The position numbers and the translations under genes are program-made. Of a DNA stretch of 64,000 nt, positions 1 through 9,283 are shown piece after piece (within the stretch, counting starts at the first letter, position 1; every line of letters starts with the position of its first letter). Under the pieces are notes generated by a model, which saw only the letters and a program-made list of their open reading frames with translations, did no database searches and was not told the DNA's origin. The stretch comes from Arthrobacter sp. UM1. Its GTDB lineage: Bacteria > Actinomycetota > Actinomycetes > Actinomycetales > Micrococcaceae. The DNA is taken from contig NZ_JACWAB010000002.1 in assembly GCF_020483305.1 (NCBI RefSeq), positions 310,001 through 374,000 of the forward strand, given 5' to 3'.

Positions 1-2
1 AC

Positions 3-1214
3 GCCCTGCTCTCCATGGGGGCGGCCGCTGCCCTCGGCGTGCTCGTCGTGGCGGCATACATCCTGGTGGCGGCCGCGTCCTGGCCGTCCGTGAAGCAGCT
101 GACGTCCCGGCGGCCGTCCATCGCCGGACATCGGTTTGCCGCCCAGGCCGTCGCGTGGGCCTCCCTGTTCCTTGTGGTGACCTCGCTCCCGGCGGTGGGG
201 CATTCCACTGTCCGGGCCTTCGAAGCTTCACGGGACCTGGCCCAGTGGAGCAGATTCGGCGACTTCGCTTCGGTGCGCGTGCGGGGCTCCCTGGAAAACG
301 CCGCTGTGACGGACCCGGCCCTGGCCCGAGTCGCCCGGGAGCATGAGCGGGAGGGCGGCCTGTTCTTCAGCCAGGTGGTGGATCCTGAACAGCTGCCCCC
401 GCTCGGGGCGAGCGGGTTCGACGCCGTCGTCATCGTCAACCGGGCCTACGCAGAGCAGGCCGGGGTGCGGGGAGGGGGCCGCCTTGTGCCTGTTGAAGAC
501 ACCCGGATCGGGCCGTCTCTCAAGGCTGAACTCGAGGCCGTGACGGAGCTGTGGCTCCGTCCGGTGGGCTACGGCGAAAAGCCAGGCTGGCCGTTCTCCC
601 TCGTCACGGCGGAGGCGGGCGCGTTCACGGTCATCGAGCACCAGGACAAGCCGCTCCGCCGCCTGGAGAAACCGCTGATCCTCGTGACAGACGCCGCAGC
701 GGAGGCCTTCAAAGACGGCCACCTGGTCTCCCTCATGACAACCGGAAACGTCCTCTTCGGTCCGAGCGAGCAGCTCAGCCGGCGAGTGGCGGCGAGCGAG
801 GCCGCCCCGATCGTCCTCTCCGTGGACCGGGTGGCGGACACCGCTCTGGCGGAGAGCCGCAGACACGCACAGACAGCGTGGATGAACGTCATCGGCCTGC
901 TGCTCGCCCTCGTCGCGCTCGTCTTCTCGGCAGGGATCTCGGCGTGGACCTGCGCGGCCGTTCGAGCGCAGCGGATCGCCGCCCAGCGTCGCGCCGGCTG
1001 GGCGTGGGCGAAGATCCTGGCCAGGCGCGTTGTGGGGGAGTCCGCCGTCGCGGTGATCCTCTCCGCGGGCGTGGCGCTCGCCGGGCTCGCCTTCTCCGGC
1101 ACGTCGGGCCTGTGGGCGCTCGGAGCGGTGCCGCTCTTCGTCCTCGTCAGCGGCGCATCGCTGTTCGCTGCCTCTCGCGCCGTCTTCGAGGGCTCAGCTC
1201 GGAGGCGGTCGTGA
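3..1214 (+). CDS. ABC transporter permease-like membrane protein (5' end cut by window)
   Basis: The frame is open to the first base of the window (codons before the first ATG at 15 read Ala-Leu-Leu-Ser), so this is probably the C-terminal part of a longer protein. Counting from the ATG at 15, hydrophobic segments lie at about residues 1-22 and 41-62. A soluble, presumably extracellular, region of about 220 residues follows, then three more membrane segments at about 290-317, 344-361 and 366-388. Two helices, a large outside domain and three terminal helices suggest a MacB/FtsX-type or bacteriocin-associated permease. It lies 83 bases before an ATPase gene on the same strand, and the two probably form one exporter or immunity system. 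The substrate cannot be read from the sequence. The last residues are a basic Arg-Arg-Arg-Ser tail. Confidence 0.7.
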   Translation, partial: ALLSMGAAAALGVLVVAAYILVAAASWPSVKQLTSRRPSIAGHRFAAQAVAWASLFLVVTSLPAVGHSTVRAFEASRDLAQWSRFGDFASVRVRGSLENAAVTDPALARVAREHEREGGLFFSQVVDPEQLPPLGASGFDAVVIVNRAYAEQAGVRGGGRLVPVEDTRIGPSLKAELEAVTELWLRPVGYGEKPGWPFSLVTAEAGAFTVIEHQDKPLRRLEKPLILVTDAAAEAFKDGHLVSLMTTGNVLFGPSEQLSRRVAASEAAPIVLSVDRVADTALAESRRHAQTAWMNVIGLLLALVALVFSAGISAWTCAAVRAQRIAAQRRAGWAWAKILARRVVGESAVAVILSAGVALAGLAFSGTSGLWALGAVPLFVLVSGASLFAASRAVFEGSARRRS

Positions 1215-1297
1215 GCCGCACGCCGGAGGGCGGCCCCCGCATCCACGCCACCACACCCAGGCGGGCTTCCGCCTCGCGCAGAAATCGGAGTCACACC

Positions 1298-1945
1298 ATG
1301 AGCACGGGAACAGCCGTCGTCGCCCGAGACGTCTCCATCACGGTCGCCGGGCGCGCCATCATCACCGGAGTGAGCGCGGAGCTCGCGCCGGGCCGGTCGC
1401 TTGCCCTCGTTGGTGCGAGCGGCGCCGGGAAGACCACTCTCCTCAACGCCCTCGGCCTCCTGCAGCCCGTCAGCGGCGGGAGCATCACCGTGGGCGATGC
1501 GCCGGCCCACCGTTGGAAGGACGGGCAGAGGAGGAGGTTCTGGCGGGACCACATGGCGTTCATCGCCCAGGACTACGGGCTTGTGGAGGACGAGACCGTG
1601 GCGTACAACGTCGCCCTCCACGCCCTCTCCGTGTGGCGCGGCGCCGCGCCACACCGGGCGGGAGTGCGCGCGGCGCTCGCGGCCGTGGGCCTGGAGGGCC
1701 GGGAGAAGGACCGGGTCTCGACGCTGAGCGGCGGCGAGCGGCAGCGCGTGGGCATCGCCCGGGCGGTCTTCAAACGGGGAGACGTCATCCTGGCCGACGA
1801 GCCCACGGCCTCCCTGGACGAGGACAACCGCGAGGCCATCGCCGGACTGCTCTTCGAGCGGGTCAGGGAGGGGGCTGCGCTCGCCATCGCCACGCATGAT
1901 CTGGACCTGGCCGCGCGCTGCGACTCCGTCCTGGAGCTCTCGTGA
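1298..1945 (+). CDS. ABC transporter ATP-binding protein
   Basis: A 215-residue single ABC ATPase domain that powers the permease encoded just upstream. Visible motifs are Walker [10 protein letters not shown] (about residues 39-47), the signature [14 protein letters not shown], Walker [13 protein letters not shown] and a switch histidine in ATHD. The protein is compact, as in LolD/MacB-type exporters and bacteriocin or antimicrobial-peptide ABC systems. The ATG at 1298 was chosen because the encoded protein then begins right before the first beta strand; the reading frame is open further upstream but only as a shadow of the permease gene. The GGAG at 1287-1290 is a ribosome site 7 bases away. 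Export of a peptide or lipid is an inference from family and partner. Confidence 0.9.
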   Translation: MSTGTAVVARDVSITVAGRAIITGVSAELAPGRSLALVGASGAGKTTLLNALGLLQPVSGGSITVGDAPAHRWKDGQRRRFWRDHMAFIAQDYGLVEDETVAYNVALHALSVWRGAAPHRAGVRAALAAVGLEGREKDRVSTLSGGERQRVGIARAVFKRGDVILADEPTASLDEDNREAIAGLLFERVREGAALAIATHDLDLAARCDSVLELS

Positions 1946-1978
1946 CGAGTGCGCCGGGCTGCTGACCGCAGGCCTCTC

Positions 1979-1984
1979 TAGACT
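1979..1984 (+). promoter_or_regulatory. -10 element (TAGACT) of a likely leaderless gene
   Basis: TAGACT lies 7 bases before the ATG at 1992, so transcription would start at or next to the start codon. No convincing -35 is seen, as is usual for GC-rich actinobacterial promoters. It is one of a series with the same geometry in this window. Confidence 0.5.
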
Positions 1985-1991
1985 GGGAGGC

Positions 1992-2333
1992 ATGAGCCGC
2001 ATCTTCACCACGAGCGTCGCGTCCGTCTATCCGCACTATGCGGCCAAGGCGGAGAAGAAGGGCCGCACGGAGGCCGAGGTGCGCGAGGCCATGTGCTGGC
2101 TCACCGGCTTCACCGACGCCCAGCTCCAGCAGCATCTCGATGAGGGGACCACCTTCGAGGACTTCTTCGCCGCCGCAGACCTCAATCCCAACGCCGAGCT
2201 CATCACCGGCGTGGTGTGCGGGGTCCGCGTGGAGAGCGTCGAGGACCCGCTCATGCAGAAGATCCGGTACCTGGACAAGCTCGTGGACGAGATCGCCCGC
2301 GGCAAGGCCATGGACAAGGTGCTCCGCTCCTGA
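1992..2333 (+). CDS. DUF2200 family protein
   Basis: A 113-residue soluble protein that starts [16 protein letters not shown] and contains the alternating pattern typical of DUF2200 (a conserved VYPHY near the start, then WLTG and a C-terminal lysine-rich helix). The family is small and alpha-helical and its biochemical role is not known to me. It stands alone between the ABC exporter genes and ribF. The ATG at 1992 follows a -10-like TAGACT by 7 bases, so the message may be leaderless. The GGGAGG in between is too close to the ATG to be a normal ribosome site. Confidence 0.85.
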   Translation: MSRIFTTSVASVYPHYAAKAEKKGRTEAEVREAMCWLTGFTDAQLQQHLDEGTTFEDFFAAADLNPNAELITGVVCGVRVESVEDPLMQKIRYLDKLVDEIARGKAMDKVLRS

Positions 2334-2352
2334 CTGCCGGCTGGCCTCGGCG

Positions 2353-2413
2353 CGTGCCCAGCCGGCCCGCCCGGACCGTGCCCAGCCGGCCCGCCCGGAC
2401 CGTGCCGAGCCGC
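2353..2413 (+). repeat. 24-bp tandem repeat (two and a half copies) upstream of ribF
   Basis: Bases 2353-2376 and 2377-2400 are identical 24-bp units starting CGTGCCCAGCCGG, and a third partial, diverged copy runs from 2401 to about 2413. The array is non-coding in context, between DUF2200 and ribF. Its purity suggests recent slippage or duplication. Confidence 0.85.
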
Positions 2414-2457
2414 ATGAGCGCCTCCTTGCGCCGCCCGGCTGCCGCCTGTCCGTGCGA

Positions 2458-2463
2458 TAAGGT
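2458..2463 (+). promoter_or_regulatory. Possible -10 element for ribF (TAAGGT)
   Basis: TAAGGT lies 35 bases before the ribF GTG. This gives a predicted 5' leader of about 30 nt that includes the GGAG at 2491-2494. No clear -35 is visible. The call is by eye. Confidence 0.35.
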
Positions 2464-2498
2464 GTCGGAGGTCGAACAACGCCGAGACGAGGAGCGAA

Positions 2499-3524
2499 GT
2501 GCAGTACTTCGAAGGGCTTGAGTCTGTGCCGGAGGGCTTCGGGCCGAGCGTCGTCACCCTCGGCAACTTCGACGGCGTCCACCGCGGCCACCAGCGCGTC
2601 CTCCAGACCGTTCTGGAGCGCGCCGAGTCCACAGGAGCGGTGTCCGTGGCCGTGACGTTCGACCCGCATCCGGCCACCGTGCACCGCCCCGAGGACGAGC
2701 ACCCCGAGATCATGAGCCTCGAGGACCGTCTCGAGGCCCTCGACGCGATGGGCCTCGACGCCGTCGTCGTCATCGCCTACTCGCTCGAGTTCGCCGCTCA
2801 GCAGCCGGAGGACTTCATCCGCCGCGCGTTCGTGGAGGCGCTGGACGCGAGCTGCGTCGTCGTCGGGCCGGACACCCGCTTCGGCAAGGGGAACAGCGGC
2901 GACGTCTCCACTCTGCAGAGGGCGGGGGAGGAGAACGGCTTCGAGGTCGTCGTGGTGGACGAGTTCGAGGCGAACGACGGCGAGGCCGGCCGCCGCTGCT
3001 CCTCCACGTGGATCCGCTCGCTGCTTGCGGTCGGCAACGTGGAGCGGGCCGCCGAGATCATCGGCACCCCGCACAAGGTCCGCGGCGAGGTGGTCCGCGG
3101 CTTCCAGCGCGGGCGCGAGCTCGGCTTCCCCACAGCCAACCTGTCCCCGGACTCCCACGGGCTCGTCCCCGCGGAGGGCGTCTACGCGGGGTGGCTCACC
3201 GACGAGTCGGGTGTCCGCTGGCCGGCCGCCATCTCGGTGGGCAAGAACCCGACGTTCGACGGCGTCACCCGCACCACCGTCGAGGCGCACGTCCTCGGAC
3301 GGCCGGAGAAGGAGCCCGTCGAGAGCTTCAACCTGTACGGACAGACGGTTTCCGTGGAGTTCGTGCACCGGCTGCGCGGGATGGTCGCGTTCAAGGGCGT
3401 GGAGCAGCTCGTGGAGCAGATCTCGGAGGACGTGGAGCGCGCCACGGACCTCCTCGGCTTCCCGGCGAGCGTGAGCACGGGCCAGACCGGAACCGTGGCC
3501 ACGGGAGCCCCGTCCGGCGAGTAG
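2499..3524 (+). CDS. ribF: Bifunctional riboflavin kinase / FAD synthetase
   Basis: Makes FMN from riboflavin and ATP, then FAD from FMN and ATP, in the cytoplasm. The 341-residue length is normal for the bifunctional enzyme. The N-terminal nucleotidyltransferase half shows [12 protein letters not shown] near residue 20 (the HxGH-type site) and SSTWIR near residue 165. The C-terminal kinase half shows [15 protein letters not shown], containing the PTAN motif. The start is GTG at 2499 with GGAGCGA just upstream, giving the usual MQYFEGL beginning. In related genomes ribF follows truB and precedes rpsO; here rpsO follows but truB is absent from the window. Confidence 0.96.
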   Translation: MQYFEGLESVPEGFGPSVVTLGNFDGVHRGHQRVLQTVLERAESTGAVSVAVTFDPHPATVHRPEDEHPEIMSLEDRLEALDAMGLDAVVVIAYSLEFAAQQPEDFIRRAFVEALDASCVVVGPDTRFGKGNSGDVSTLQRAGEENGFEVVVVDEFEANDGEAGRRCSSTWIRSLLAVGNVERAAEIIGTPHKVRGEVVRGFQRGRELGFPTANLSPDSHGLVPAEGVYAGWLTDESGVRWPAAISVGKNPTFDGVTRTTVEAHVLGRPEKEPVESFNLYGQTVSVEFVHRLRGMVAFKGVEQLVEQISEDVERATDLLGFPASVSTGQTGTVATGAPSGE

Positions 3525-3545
3525 GCCGCGCGCGTTCCCGGCTGA

Positions 3546-3551
3546 TAGACT
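3546..3551 (+). promoter_or_regulatory. Extended -10 promoter element for rpsO
   Basis: TGATAGACT at 3543-3551 combines an extended -10 TG with TAGACT, 117 bases before the rpsO start. The same TAGACT hexamer recurs before pnp, pheS and the DUF2200 gene. No clear -35 is visible. Confidence 0.5.
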
Positions 3552-3667
3552 GGCGGACGCGTCTGGCTGCGGTCCGTGGCTGCTGGGCGCCGTCGCTGTT
3601 CTCCAGCGGCGCCCCCGTCTCGCGAGATCTTCCGGGCGGGCCTCACGGCACAACCCAAGGAGTTCAC

Positions 3668-3937
3668 ATGGCACTCGACGCAGCCGTCAAGCAGCAGATC
3701 ATCCAGGAATACGCCACCCACGAGGGTGACACGGGCTCGCCCGAGGTCCAGATCGCTGTCCTGTCCCGCCGCATCAAGGACCTCACCGAGCACCTCAAGA
3801 TGCACAAGCACGACCACCACACCCGCCGTGGCCTCATGGCGATGGTCGGCCGCCGCAAGCGCATGCTCACCTACCTCGCCGACACGGACATCGAGCGCTA
3901 CCGCTCGCTCATCCGCCGTCTCGGCCTCCGCCGCTAG
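3668..3937 (+). CDS. rpsO: 30S ribosomal protein S15 (uS15)
   Basis: An 89-residue primary 16S rRNA-binding protein of the small-subunit platform. The sequence has the family hallmarks [27 protein letters not shown] and a C-terminal Y-L-x-x-x-D-x-x-RYRSLI segment. AAGGAG at 3657-3662 serves as the ribosome site. It precedes pnp, the order conserved in many bacteria, where S15 and PNPase share RNA processing control. It is full length with nothing unusual. Confidence 0.98.
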   Translation: MALDAAVKQQIIQEYATHEGDTGSPEVQIAVLSRRIKDLTEHLKMHKHDHHTRRGLMAMVGRRKRMLTYLADTDIERYRSLIRRLGLRR

Positions 3938-3972
3938 CACTGGCGGTCCGCGCGTTCCGGCGCGCAGAACGG

Positions 3973-4010
3973 TAGACTGGGAGGCGGTCCCCTTCACGGG
4001 GGATCGCCTC
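3973..4010 (+). promoter_or_regulatory. Promoter-like TAGACT followed at once by a strong hairpin (rpsO-pnp junction)
   Basis: TAGACT at 3973-3978 is followed by an inverted repeat at 3981-4010 (GAGGCG..TCCCC, loop, GGGGA..CGCCTC). Either the hairpin is the rpsO terminator or, if TAGACT is a -10, it forms the very 5' end of the pnp message. A 5' hairpin on pnp mRNA would fit the RNase-controlled autoregulation known for pnp in E. coli. The sequence alone does not decide between these. The rest of the 278-base gap to pnp holds no open frame that I trust. Confidence 0.5.
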
Positions 4011-4215
4011 TTGCCGTATCCGCGCTCAGCGAGCGCTGCGGCACACTGCCCCCGCCCGCCGGGAATGACGCATTCGCGGTCCTCGGTAGTGGCCTCCGGG
4101 ATGACGCCAGCCGGGCACCGGCTGCGGCGAACACGCCCGTGGGCCTCGATCGAAGACCGGATCGGCATCACCGGCGCGGGGGATTCACATGGAATCTCAC
4201 GAAAGGAAGGTCCTC

Positions 4216-6456
4216 GTGGAGGGCACTGACGTTCAGTACACCGAGGCCGTCATCGACAACGGCCGCTTCGGCAAGCGCACCATCCGCTTCGAGACCGGCC
4301 GCCTCGCCAAGCAGGCCGCCGGCTCCGCGCTCGTCACGATCGACGACGACACGACGCTCCTCTCCGCCACCGCGATCGGCAAGTCGCCGCGCGAGGGCTT
4401 CGACTTCTTCCCCCTCACGGTGGACGTCGAGGAGCGCATGTACGCCGCCGGCCGCATCCCCGGCTCGTTCTTCCGCCGCGAGGGCCGCCCCTCGACGGAC
4501 GCGATCCTCGCCTGCCGCCTCATCGACCGCCCGCTCCGCCCGGCGTTCGTCAAGGGCCTGCGCAACGAGGTCCAGGTCGTCGTGACCGTTCTCGCGATCA
4601 ACCCGGAGGAGCTCTACGACGTGGTGGCCATCAACGCCGCCTCGATGTCCACGCAGCTCACCGGCGCTCCGTTCTCGGGCCCCATCGGCGGCGTTCGCGT
4701 GGCGCTCGTGACCGAGGGCGGCGCGAACCAGTGGGTCGCGTTCCCGACGCACAGCCAGCTCCAGAACGCGGTCTTCGACATGGTCGTGGCCGGCCGTGTG
4801 GTGGGCGACGACGTCGCGATCATGATGGTCGAGGCCGAGGCCACCGACAACTCCTGGAGCCTCATCAAGGAGGACGGTGCCGTGGCGCCGACCGAGGAGA
4901 TCGTGGCCGAGGGCCTCGAGTCCGCCAAGCCGTTCATCCGCGCCCTCTGCGAGGCCCAGGCCGAGCTCGCGCGCCGCGTGGACAAGCCGGCCCTCGAGCT
5001 GCCGACGTTCGGCGACTACGACGACGAGGTCCTCAAGGCCGTCCAGGACCGCGCCGGCGAGGAGCTCGCCCGCGTGTTCCAGATCGCCGGCAAGCAGGAG
5101 CGCGAGGCCGCCTCGGACGAGCTCATCCAGGCGACGATCGAGGACCTCGCGGGCGAGGGCAAGCCGTTCGAGGGCCGCGAGAAGGAAGTGGCCGCCGCGT
5201 TCAACTCGGTGACCAAGCAGACCATCCGCCAGCGCATCCTGCGGGACCAGGTCCGCATCGACGGCCGCGGCCTCACCGACATCCGCGCTCTCAGCGCCGA
5301 GGTCGAGGTCCTGCCGCGCGTGCACGGCTCCGCCATCTTCGAGCGCGGCGAGACCCAGATCATGGGCGTCACCACGCTCAACATGCTCAAGATGGAGCAG
5401 CAGATCGACTCGCTCTCCCCGGAGAAGTCGAAGCGCTACATGCACAACTACAACTTCCCGCCGTACTCCACGGGTGAGACGGGTCGCGTCGGCTCGCCGA
5501 AGCGCCGCGAGATCGGCCACGGCGCCCTCGCCGAGCGCGCCCTCGTGCCGGTCCTGCCGAGCCGCGAGGAGTTCCCGTACGCGATCCGCCAGGTCTCCGA
5601 GGCGCTCGGCTCCAACGGTTCGACGTCGATGGGCTCCGTCTGCGCCTCGACGCTCTCGCTGCTCAACGCCGGCGTGCCGCTCAAGGCCCCGGTGGCGGGC
5701 ATCGCCATGGGCCTCGTCTCGGACCAGGTGGACGGCGAGACCCGCTACGCGGCGCTCACGGACATCCTCGGCGCCGAGGACGCGTTCGGCGACATGGACT
5801 TCAAGGTGGCCGGCACGTCCGAGTTCGTCACGGCGATCCAGCTGGACACCAAGCTGGACGGCATCCCGGCCTCGGTCCTCGCCGCCGCGCTGACCCAGGC
5901 CCGCGAGGCGCGCCTGCACATCCTGGACGTCCTCACGCAGGCCATCGACGCTCCGGACGAGATGAGCCCGTTCGCACCGCGCATCATCTCCGTCAAGATC
6001 CCGGTGGACAAGATCGGCGAGGTGATCGGCCCGAAGGGCAAGGTCATCAACCAGATCCAGGAGGACACGGGCGCGGACATCTCCATCGAGGACGACGGCA
6101 CCGTGCTCATCGGTGCCACGGACGGCACCGCCGCCGAGGCCGCGCGCTCGGCGATCAACGCGATCGCCAACCCGCAGGTCCCGGAGGTCGGCGAGCGCTA
6201 CCTCGGCACGGTCGTCAAGACCACGTCGTTCGGCGCCTTCGTCTCCCTCACCCCGGGCAAGGACGGCCTCCTGCACATCTCCGAGCTGCGCAAGCTCGCG
6301 GGCGGCAAGCGCGTCGAGGACGTCGAGGACGTCGTCGAGGTGGGCCAGAAGGTCCAGGTCGAGATCACGAAGATCGACGACCGCGGCAAGCTGTCCCTGG
6401 CCCCCGTCGTCGCCGACGAGGAGCAGGGCGGCGAGGCCCAGGCTGACGAGTCCTAA
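4216..6456 (+). CDS. pnp: Polyribonucleotide nucleotidyltransferase (PNPase)
   Basis: A phosphorolytic 3'-5' exoribonuclease that degrades and tails RNA, probably as a trimer. At about 746 residues it carries two RNase PH domains (the second beginning near [20 protein letters not shown]), the catalytic-region segment around [19 protein letters not shown], a KH domain ([20 protein letters not shown]) and a C-terminal S1 domain ([18 protein letters not shown]). I chose GTG at 4216, preceded by GAAAGGAAGG and giving [16 protein letters not shown], the usual actinobacterial beginning. An in-frame ATG at 4189 would add nine residues and has a poorer ribosome site. It follows rpsO and precedes an M16 protease, a common actinobacterial arrangement. 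Confidence 0.97.
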   Translation: MEGTDVQYTEAVIDNGRFGKRTIRFETGRLAKQAAGSALVTIDDDTTLLSATAIGKSPREGFDFFPLTVDVEERMYAAGRIPGSFFRREGRPSTDAILACRLIDRPLRPAFVKGLRNEVQVVVTVLAINPEELYDVVAINAASMSTQLTGAPFSGPIGGVRVALVTEGGANQWVAFPTHSQLQNAVFDMVVAGRVVGDDVAIMMVEAEATDNSWSLIKEDGAVAPTEEIVAEGLESAKPFIRALCEAQAELARRVDKPALELPTFGDYDDEVLKAVQDRAGEELARVFQIAGKQEREAASDELIQATIEDLAGEGKPFEGREKEVAAAFNSVTKQTIRQRILRDQVRIDGRGLTDIRALSAEVEVLPRVHGSAIFERGETQIMGVTTLNMLKMEQQIDSLSPEKSKRYMHNYNFPPYSTGETGRVGSPKRREIGHGALAERALVPVLPSREEFPYAIRQVSEALGSNGSTSMGSVCASTLSLLNAGVPLKAPVAGIAMGLVSDQVDGETRYAALTDILGAEDAFGDMDFKVAGTSEFVTAIQLDTKLDGIPASVLAAALTQAREARLHILDVLTQAIDAPDEMSPFAPRIISVKIPVDKIGEVIGPKGKVINQIQEDTGADISIEDDGTVLIGATDGTAAEAARSAINAIANPQVPEVGERYLGTVVKTTSFGAFVSLTPGKDGLLHISELRKLAGGKRVEDVEDVVEVGQKVQVEITKIDDRGKLSLAPVVADEEQGGEAQADES

Positions 6457-6468
6457 GGGAACCTCAGC

Positions 6469-7839
6469 TTGAGCGACGTCGCAGCTCTGCCCCTGACGGC
6501 CGGACCAGACGGGGCGGACTCGATCATCCATGAGGGGGAAGGCGGTGCGCGCGTCATGCGCACCGTCTTCCCCTCCGGGGTGCGCGTGCTCACGGAGCAC
6601 ATGCCCACCATGCGCTCGGCCACCGTGGGCTTCTGGCTGGGCGTCGGCTCCCGGGACGAGGCCCCGGGGCACGAGGGCTCCACGCACTTCCTGGAGCACC
6701 TCCTCTTCAAGGGCACCGGGCGCCGCAGCGCGCTCGAGATCGCCGAGGTGTTCGACTCGGTGGGCGGCGAGTCCAACGCCGCCACCGCCAAAGAGAGCAC
6801 CTGCTACTACGCCCGCGTGCTCAGCCGGGACCTCCCGCAGGCCGTGGACGTCATCGCGGACATGGTCACAGGCGCGAGGATCGATCCGGACGACCTCGAG
6901 CAGGAGCGGGACGTCATCCTCGAGGAGCTCGCGATGGACGCGGACGACCTCACCGAGGTGGCCCACGAGCGCTTCGCCCAGGCCGTGCTCGGGACGCACC
7001 CGCTCGGCCTGCCCATCGGCGGCACTCCGGAGGCCATCCGGGCTGTGCCGCGCGAGGCCGTCGTCGCGCACTACCGCGCGCACTACCGTCCGCAGGACCT
7101 CGTCATCACGGCCGCGGGCGGGCTGGACCACGAGAAGTTCTGCGCGCTGGTGCGCGAGCGTCTCGAGGCAGCCGGATGGGACCTCGAGTCTCCGGCGGAG
7201 CCCGTCTCCCGGCGGGCCAGCGATCCCGCGGACATCCGCCCGACGACGGGGCTCACGGCCGTCCCGCGGGACTCTGAGCAGACCCATGTCATCCTCGGCG
7301 CGCCCGGCATCCACGCGACGGACGAGCGGCGCTACACGCTGAGCGTCCTCAACGCGATCCTCGGCGGAGGCATGTCCTCGCGCCTCTTCCAGGAGGTCCG
7401 GGAGAAGCGCGGGATGGCCTACGCGGTCTACTCGTTCGCGAGCTCGTTCTCGGACACCGGGTACTTCGGCGTCTACGCCGGCTGTTCTCCGCACCGCACG
7501 GCGGACGTGATCCGGGTGATCCGGGCCGTTCTCCGGGACTTCGCGGAGCACGGAGTCACGGAGGAGGAGATCATCCGCGCCCGCGGGCAGATCGCCGGAG
7601 CCTCCGTCATGGCCCTCGAGGACCCCGGGGCTCGGATGACCCGCCTGGGCCGCTCGGAGCTCGTGACCGGGGAGTTCGTGGACGCGGACGAGGCTCTGCG
7701 GCGCATCGACGCCGTCACCCGCGAGGACGTGCAGGAGCTTGCGCGGGTGCTCATCGACACTGCTCCCACCGCGGTCGTGGTCGGCCGCATCGACGACCAC
7801 GCCGTCCTCGCCTCCGCCCTGGAAGGACCGCTGACATGA
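6469..7839 (+). CDS. M16 family zinc metallopeptidase
   Basis: A 456-residue insulinase/pitrilysin-type protease, close in type to mitochondrial processing peptidase beta and the B. subtilis MlpA/YmxG proteins that sit beside pnp. The inverted zinc motif HxxEH is present as HFLEH near residue 75, with the distal glutamate region EERDVILEEL about 75 residues later. A second M16 half lacking the zinc site follows, including the R/Y-type loop GGGMSSRLFQEVREKRGMAY. The start is TTG at 6469 with AAGGGA at 6455-6460. There is no signal peptide, so it is probably cytoplasmic. The stop overlaps the ATG of the next gene (ATGA), indicating translational coupling. Confidence 0.93.
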   Translation: MSDVAALPLTAGPDGADSIIHEGEGGARVMRTVFPSGVRVLTEHMPTMRSATVGFWLGVGSRDEAPGHEGSTHFLEHLLFKGTGRRSALEIAEVFDSVGGESNAATAKESTCYYARVLSRDLPQAVDVIADMVTGARIDPDDLEQERDVILEELAMDADDLTEVAHERFAQAVLGTHPLGLPIGGTPEAIRAVPREAVVAHYRAHYRPQDLVITAAGGLDHEKFCALVRERLEAAGWDLESPAEPVSRRASDPADIRPTTGLTAVPRDSEQTHVILGAPGIHATDERRYTLSVLNAILGGGMSSRLFQEVREKRGMAYAVYSFASSFSDTGYFGVYAGCSPHRTADVIRVIRAVLRDFAEHGVTEEEIIRARGQIAGASVMALEDPGARMTRLGRSELVTGEFVDADEALRRIDAVTREDVQELARVLIDTAPTAVVVGRIDDHAVLASALEGPLT

Positions 7840-7887
7840 CGAGCGCAGATACGATGAGCGCCGACACGATAAGCGCTGACCAGATGA
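7836..7887 (+). repeat. About 15-bp in-frame tandem repeat at a gene's 5' end
   Basis: Three and a half imperfect copies of a roughly 15-base unit (ATGAGCGCCGACACG-like) encode the N-terminal SADT/SADQ run of the phosphatase gene. Each copy brings a possible ATG or ATA. Confidence 0.7.
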
Positions 7888-8531
7888 GCGCCGCTCCGTC
7901 CTCCTCCGCGCAAGAGGGCTCCCTTCAGGCGGCCCAGGACGCGCCTTACCGCATTCTCATGGTCTGCACGGGCAACATCTGCCGGTCCGCGTACGCCGAG
8001 CACGTTCTCCAGGACGGGCTCGACGCGGCGGCCCCGGGGGAGTTCGAGGTCGGCTCGGCCGGAACGCTCGGACTGCCGCGCAGGCCCGTGGAGCCGCCGA
8101 TGGACGGCTACCTCGCGGAGCGGGGGATCGACTCCTCGGACTTCGAGTCCCGGCGGATCAGCCGCGCTCTGCTCGACATGGCGGACGCCGTCGTCGCCCT
8201 GTCCGGAGAGCACCGGGACGAGCTGCTGCGCATGTCCCCGGCTGCGCTCAAGCGCACCTTCACCCTGAACGAGATGGCCGCGGCGGCCCGCGGCCTCGCC
8301 CCCGACGAGCTGGAACGGCTCCGGGGACGCCCTCTGCGCGAGCGCTGGGCGGGCCTCCTCGGCGCGGCCTTGACAGCCGGTCCGCGGCTCCGCCGGCTCG
8401 GCGGCGCGGACATCGAGGATCCCTTCCGCCAGAAGGACGCCGTGTTCCAGCGCGTCGCGGGCGAGATCGACGAGGCGCTCGAGGCCCTCGTGGACTTCGA
8501 GCGGACCACACGAGAGGAGAGCCGAGCATGA
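7836..8531 (+). CDS. Low-molecular-weight protein-tyrosine-phosphatase family protein
   Basis: A 231-residue member of the LMW phosphatase/arsenate reductase superfamily. The P-loop CX5R appears as VCTGNICRS near residue 50, and a distal Asp-Pro (DIEDPF near residue 198) supplies the general acid. The first 20 residues are a near-perfect repeat of SADT/SADQ encoded by about 15-bp DNA repeats with several in-frame ATGs, so the true start is uncertain. I keep 7836 because its ATGA overlaps the M16 stop. The phosphatase core is longer than the roughly 150-residue family norm, with extra helical sequence before the Asp-Pro loop. It lies in the operon M16-phosphatase-dapB. The substrate is unknown. 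Confidence 0.85.
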   Translation: MTSADTMSADTISADQMSAAPSSSAQEGSLQAAQDAPYRILMVCTGNICRSAYAEHVLQDGLDAAAPGEFEVGSAGTLGLPRRPVEPPMDGYLAERGIDSSDFESRRISRALLDMADAVVALSGEHRDELLRMSPAALKRTFTLNEMAAAARGLAPDELERLRGRPLRERWAGLLGAALTAGPRLRRLGGADIEDPFRQKDAVFQRVAGEIDEALEALVDFERTTREESRA

Positions 8532-9283
8532 TCAAGGTCGCCGTCCTGGGCAAGAGCGGACGCATGGGCTCCGAGGCCGTCAAGGCCGTGGAGTCCGCAC
8601 CGGACATGGAGCTCGTGGCCGCCCTCGGCTCATCGGACCCGCTGGAGTCCGTGCTCGAGGCCGGCGCCACGCACCTCGTGGACCTCACCGTCCCCTCGGC
8701 CACGGAGGCGAACGTCCGCTTCGCCGTGGAGCACGGCCTGCACGCTGTGGTGGGCACCACGGGCTGGGACGAGTCCAAGCGCGCCGAGCTCGAGCGGCTC
8801 CTGGCCGAGCACCCGGAGACCGGCGTCCTCATTGCACCCAGCTTCGCGGTGGGGAGCGTCCTGGCCTCGGCCTTCGCCGCGGCCGCGTCCCGGTACTTCG
8901 AATCGGTGGAGCTCGTTGAGCTGCACCACCCGAACAAGGTGGACGCCCCCTCGGGCACGGCGGTCCGCACGGCCGAGCTCATCGCCCGCTCCCGCGAGGA
9001 GGCGGGCGTGCCCGCCTCGCCGGACGCCACGGAGTCCCAGCTGGACGGCGCCCGCGGCGCGGTGGTGGACGGCGTGCACGTCCACGCCGTGCGGCTGCGC
9101 GGGCTGGTGGCCCACCAGGAGGTCCTCCTCGGCGGGGAGGGCGAGCAGCTGACCATCCGCCACGACTCGTTCGACCGGGCCTCGTTCATGCCCGGCGTCC
9201 TGCTGGGCCTCCGCGAGGTCGCCTCCCGTCCGGGGCTGGCCTACGGCCTCGACGCCTACCTGGACCTGGGGATCGGAGCGTGA
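8528..9283 (+). CDS. dapB: 4-hydroxy-tetrahydrodipicolinate reductase
   Basis: Reduces 4-hydroxy-tetrahydrodipicolinate with NAD(P)H, the second committed step to diaminopimelate and lysine. The 251-residue length is normal for actinobacterial DapB. The N-terminal dinucleotide fold shows VAVLGKSGRMG, with a lysine where many homologues have A/G-rich GAxGRMG. The substrate-binding signature ELHHPNKVDAPSGTA contains the catalytic His-His and Lys. The ATG at 8528 overlaps the previous stop by 4 bases and has GAGAGGAGAGC upstream. The following gene also overlaps by 4 bases, and dapA lies one gene further on. Confidence 0.97.
   Translation: MIKVAVLGKSGRMGSEAVKAVESAPDMELVAALGSSDPLESVLEAGATHLVDLTVPSATEANVRFAVEHGLHAVVGTTGWDESKRAELERLLAEHPETGVLIAPSFAVGSVLASAFAAAASRYFESVELVELHHPNKVDAPSGTAVRTAELIARSREEAGVPASPDATESQLDGARGAVVDGVHVHAVRLRGLVAHQEVLLGGEGEQLTIRHDSFDRASFMPGVLLGLREVASRPGLAYGLDAYLDLGIGA

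Noticed and set aside
4168-7800. A 1210-codon minus-strand frame opposite pnp and the M16 gene
   Set aside because: Same antisense artefact; no recognisable motif, and it crosses two clear plus-strand genes.
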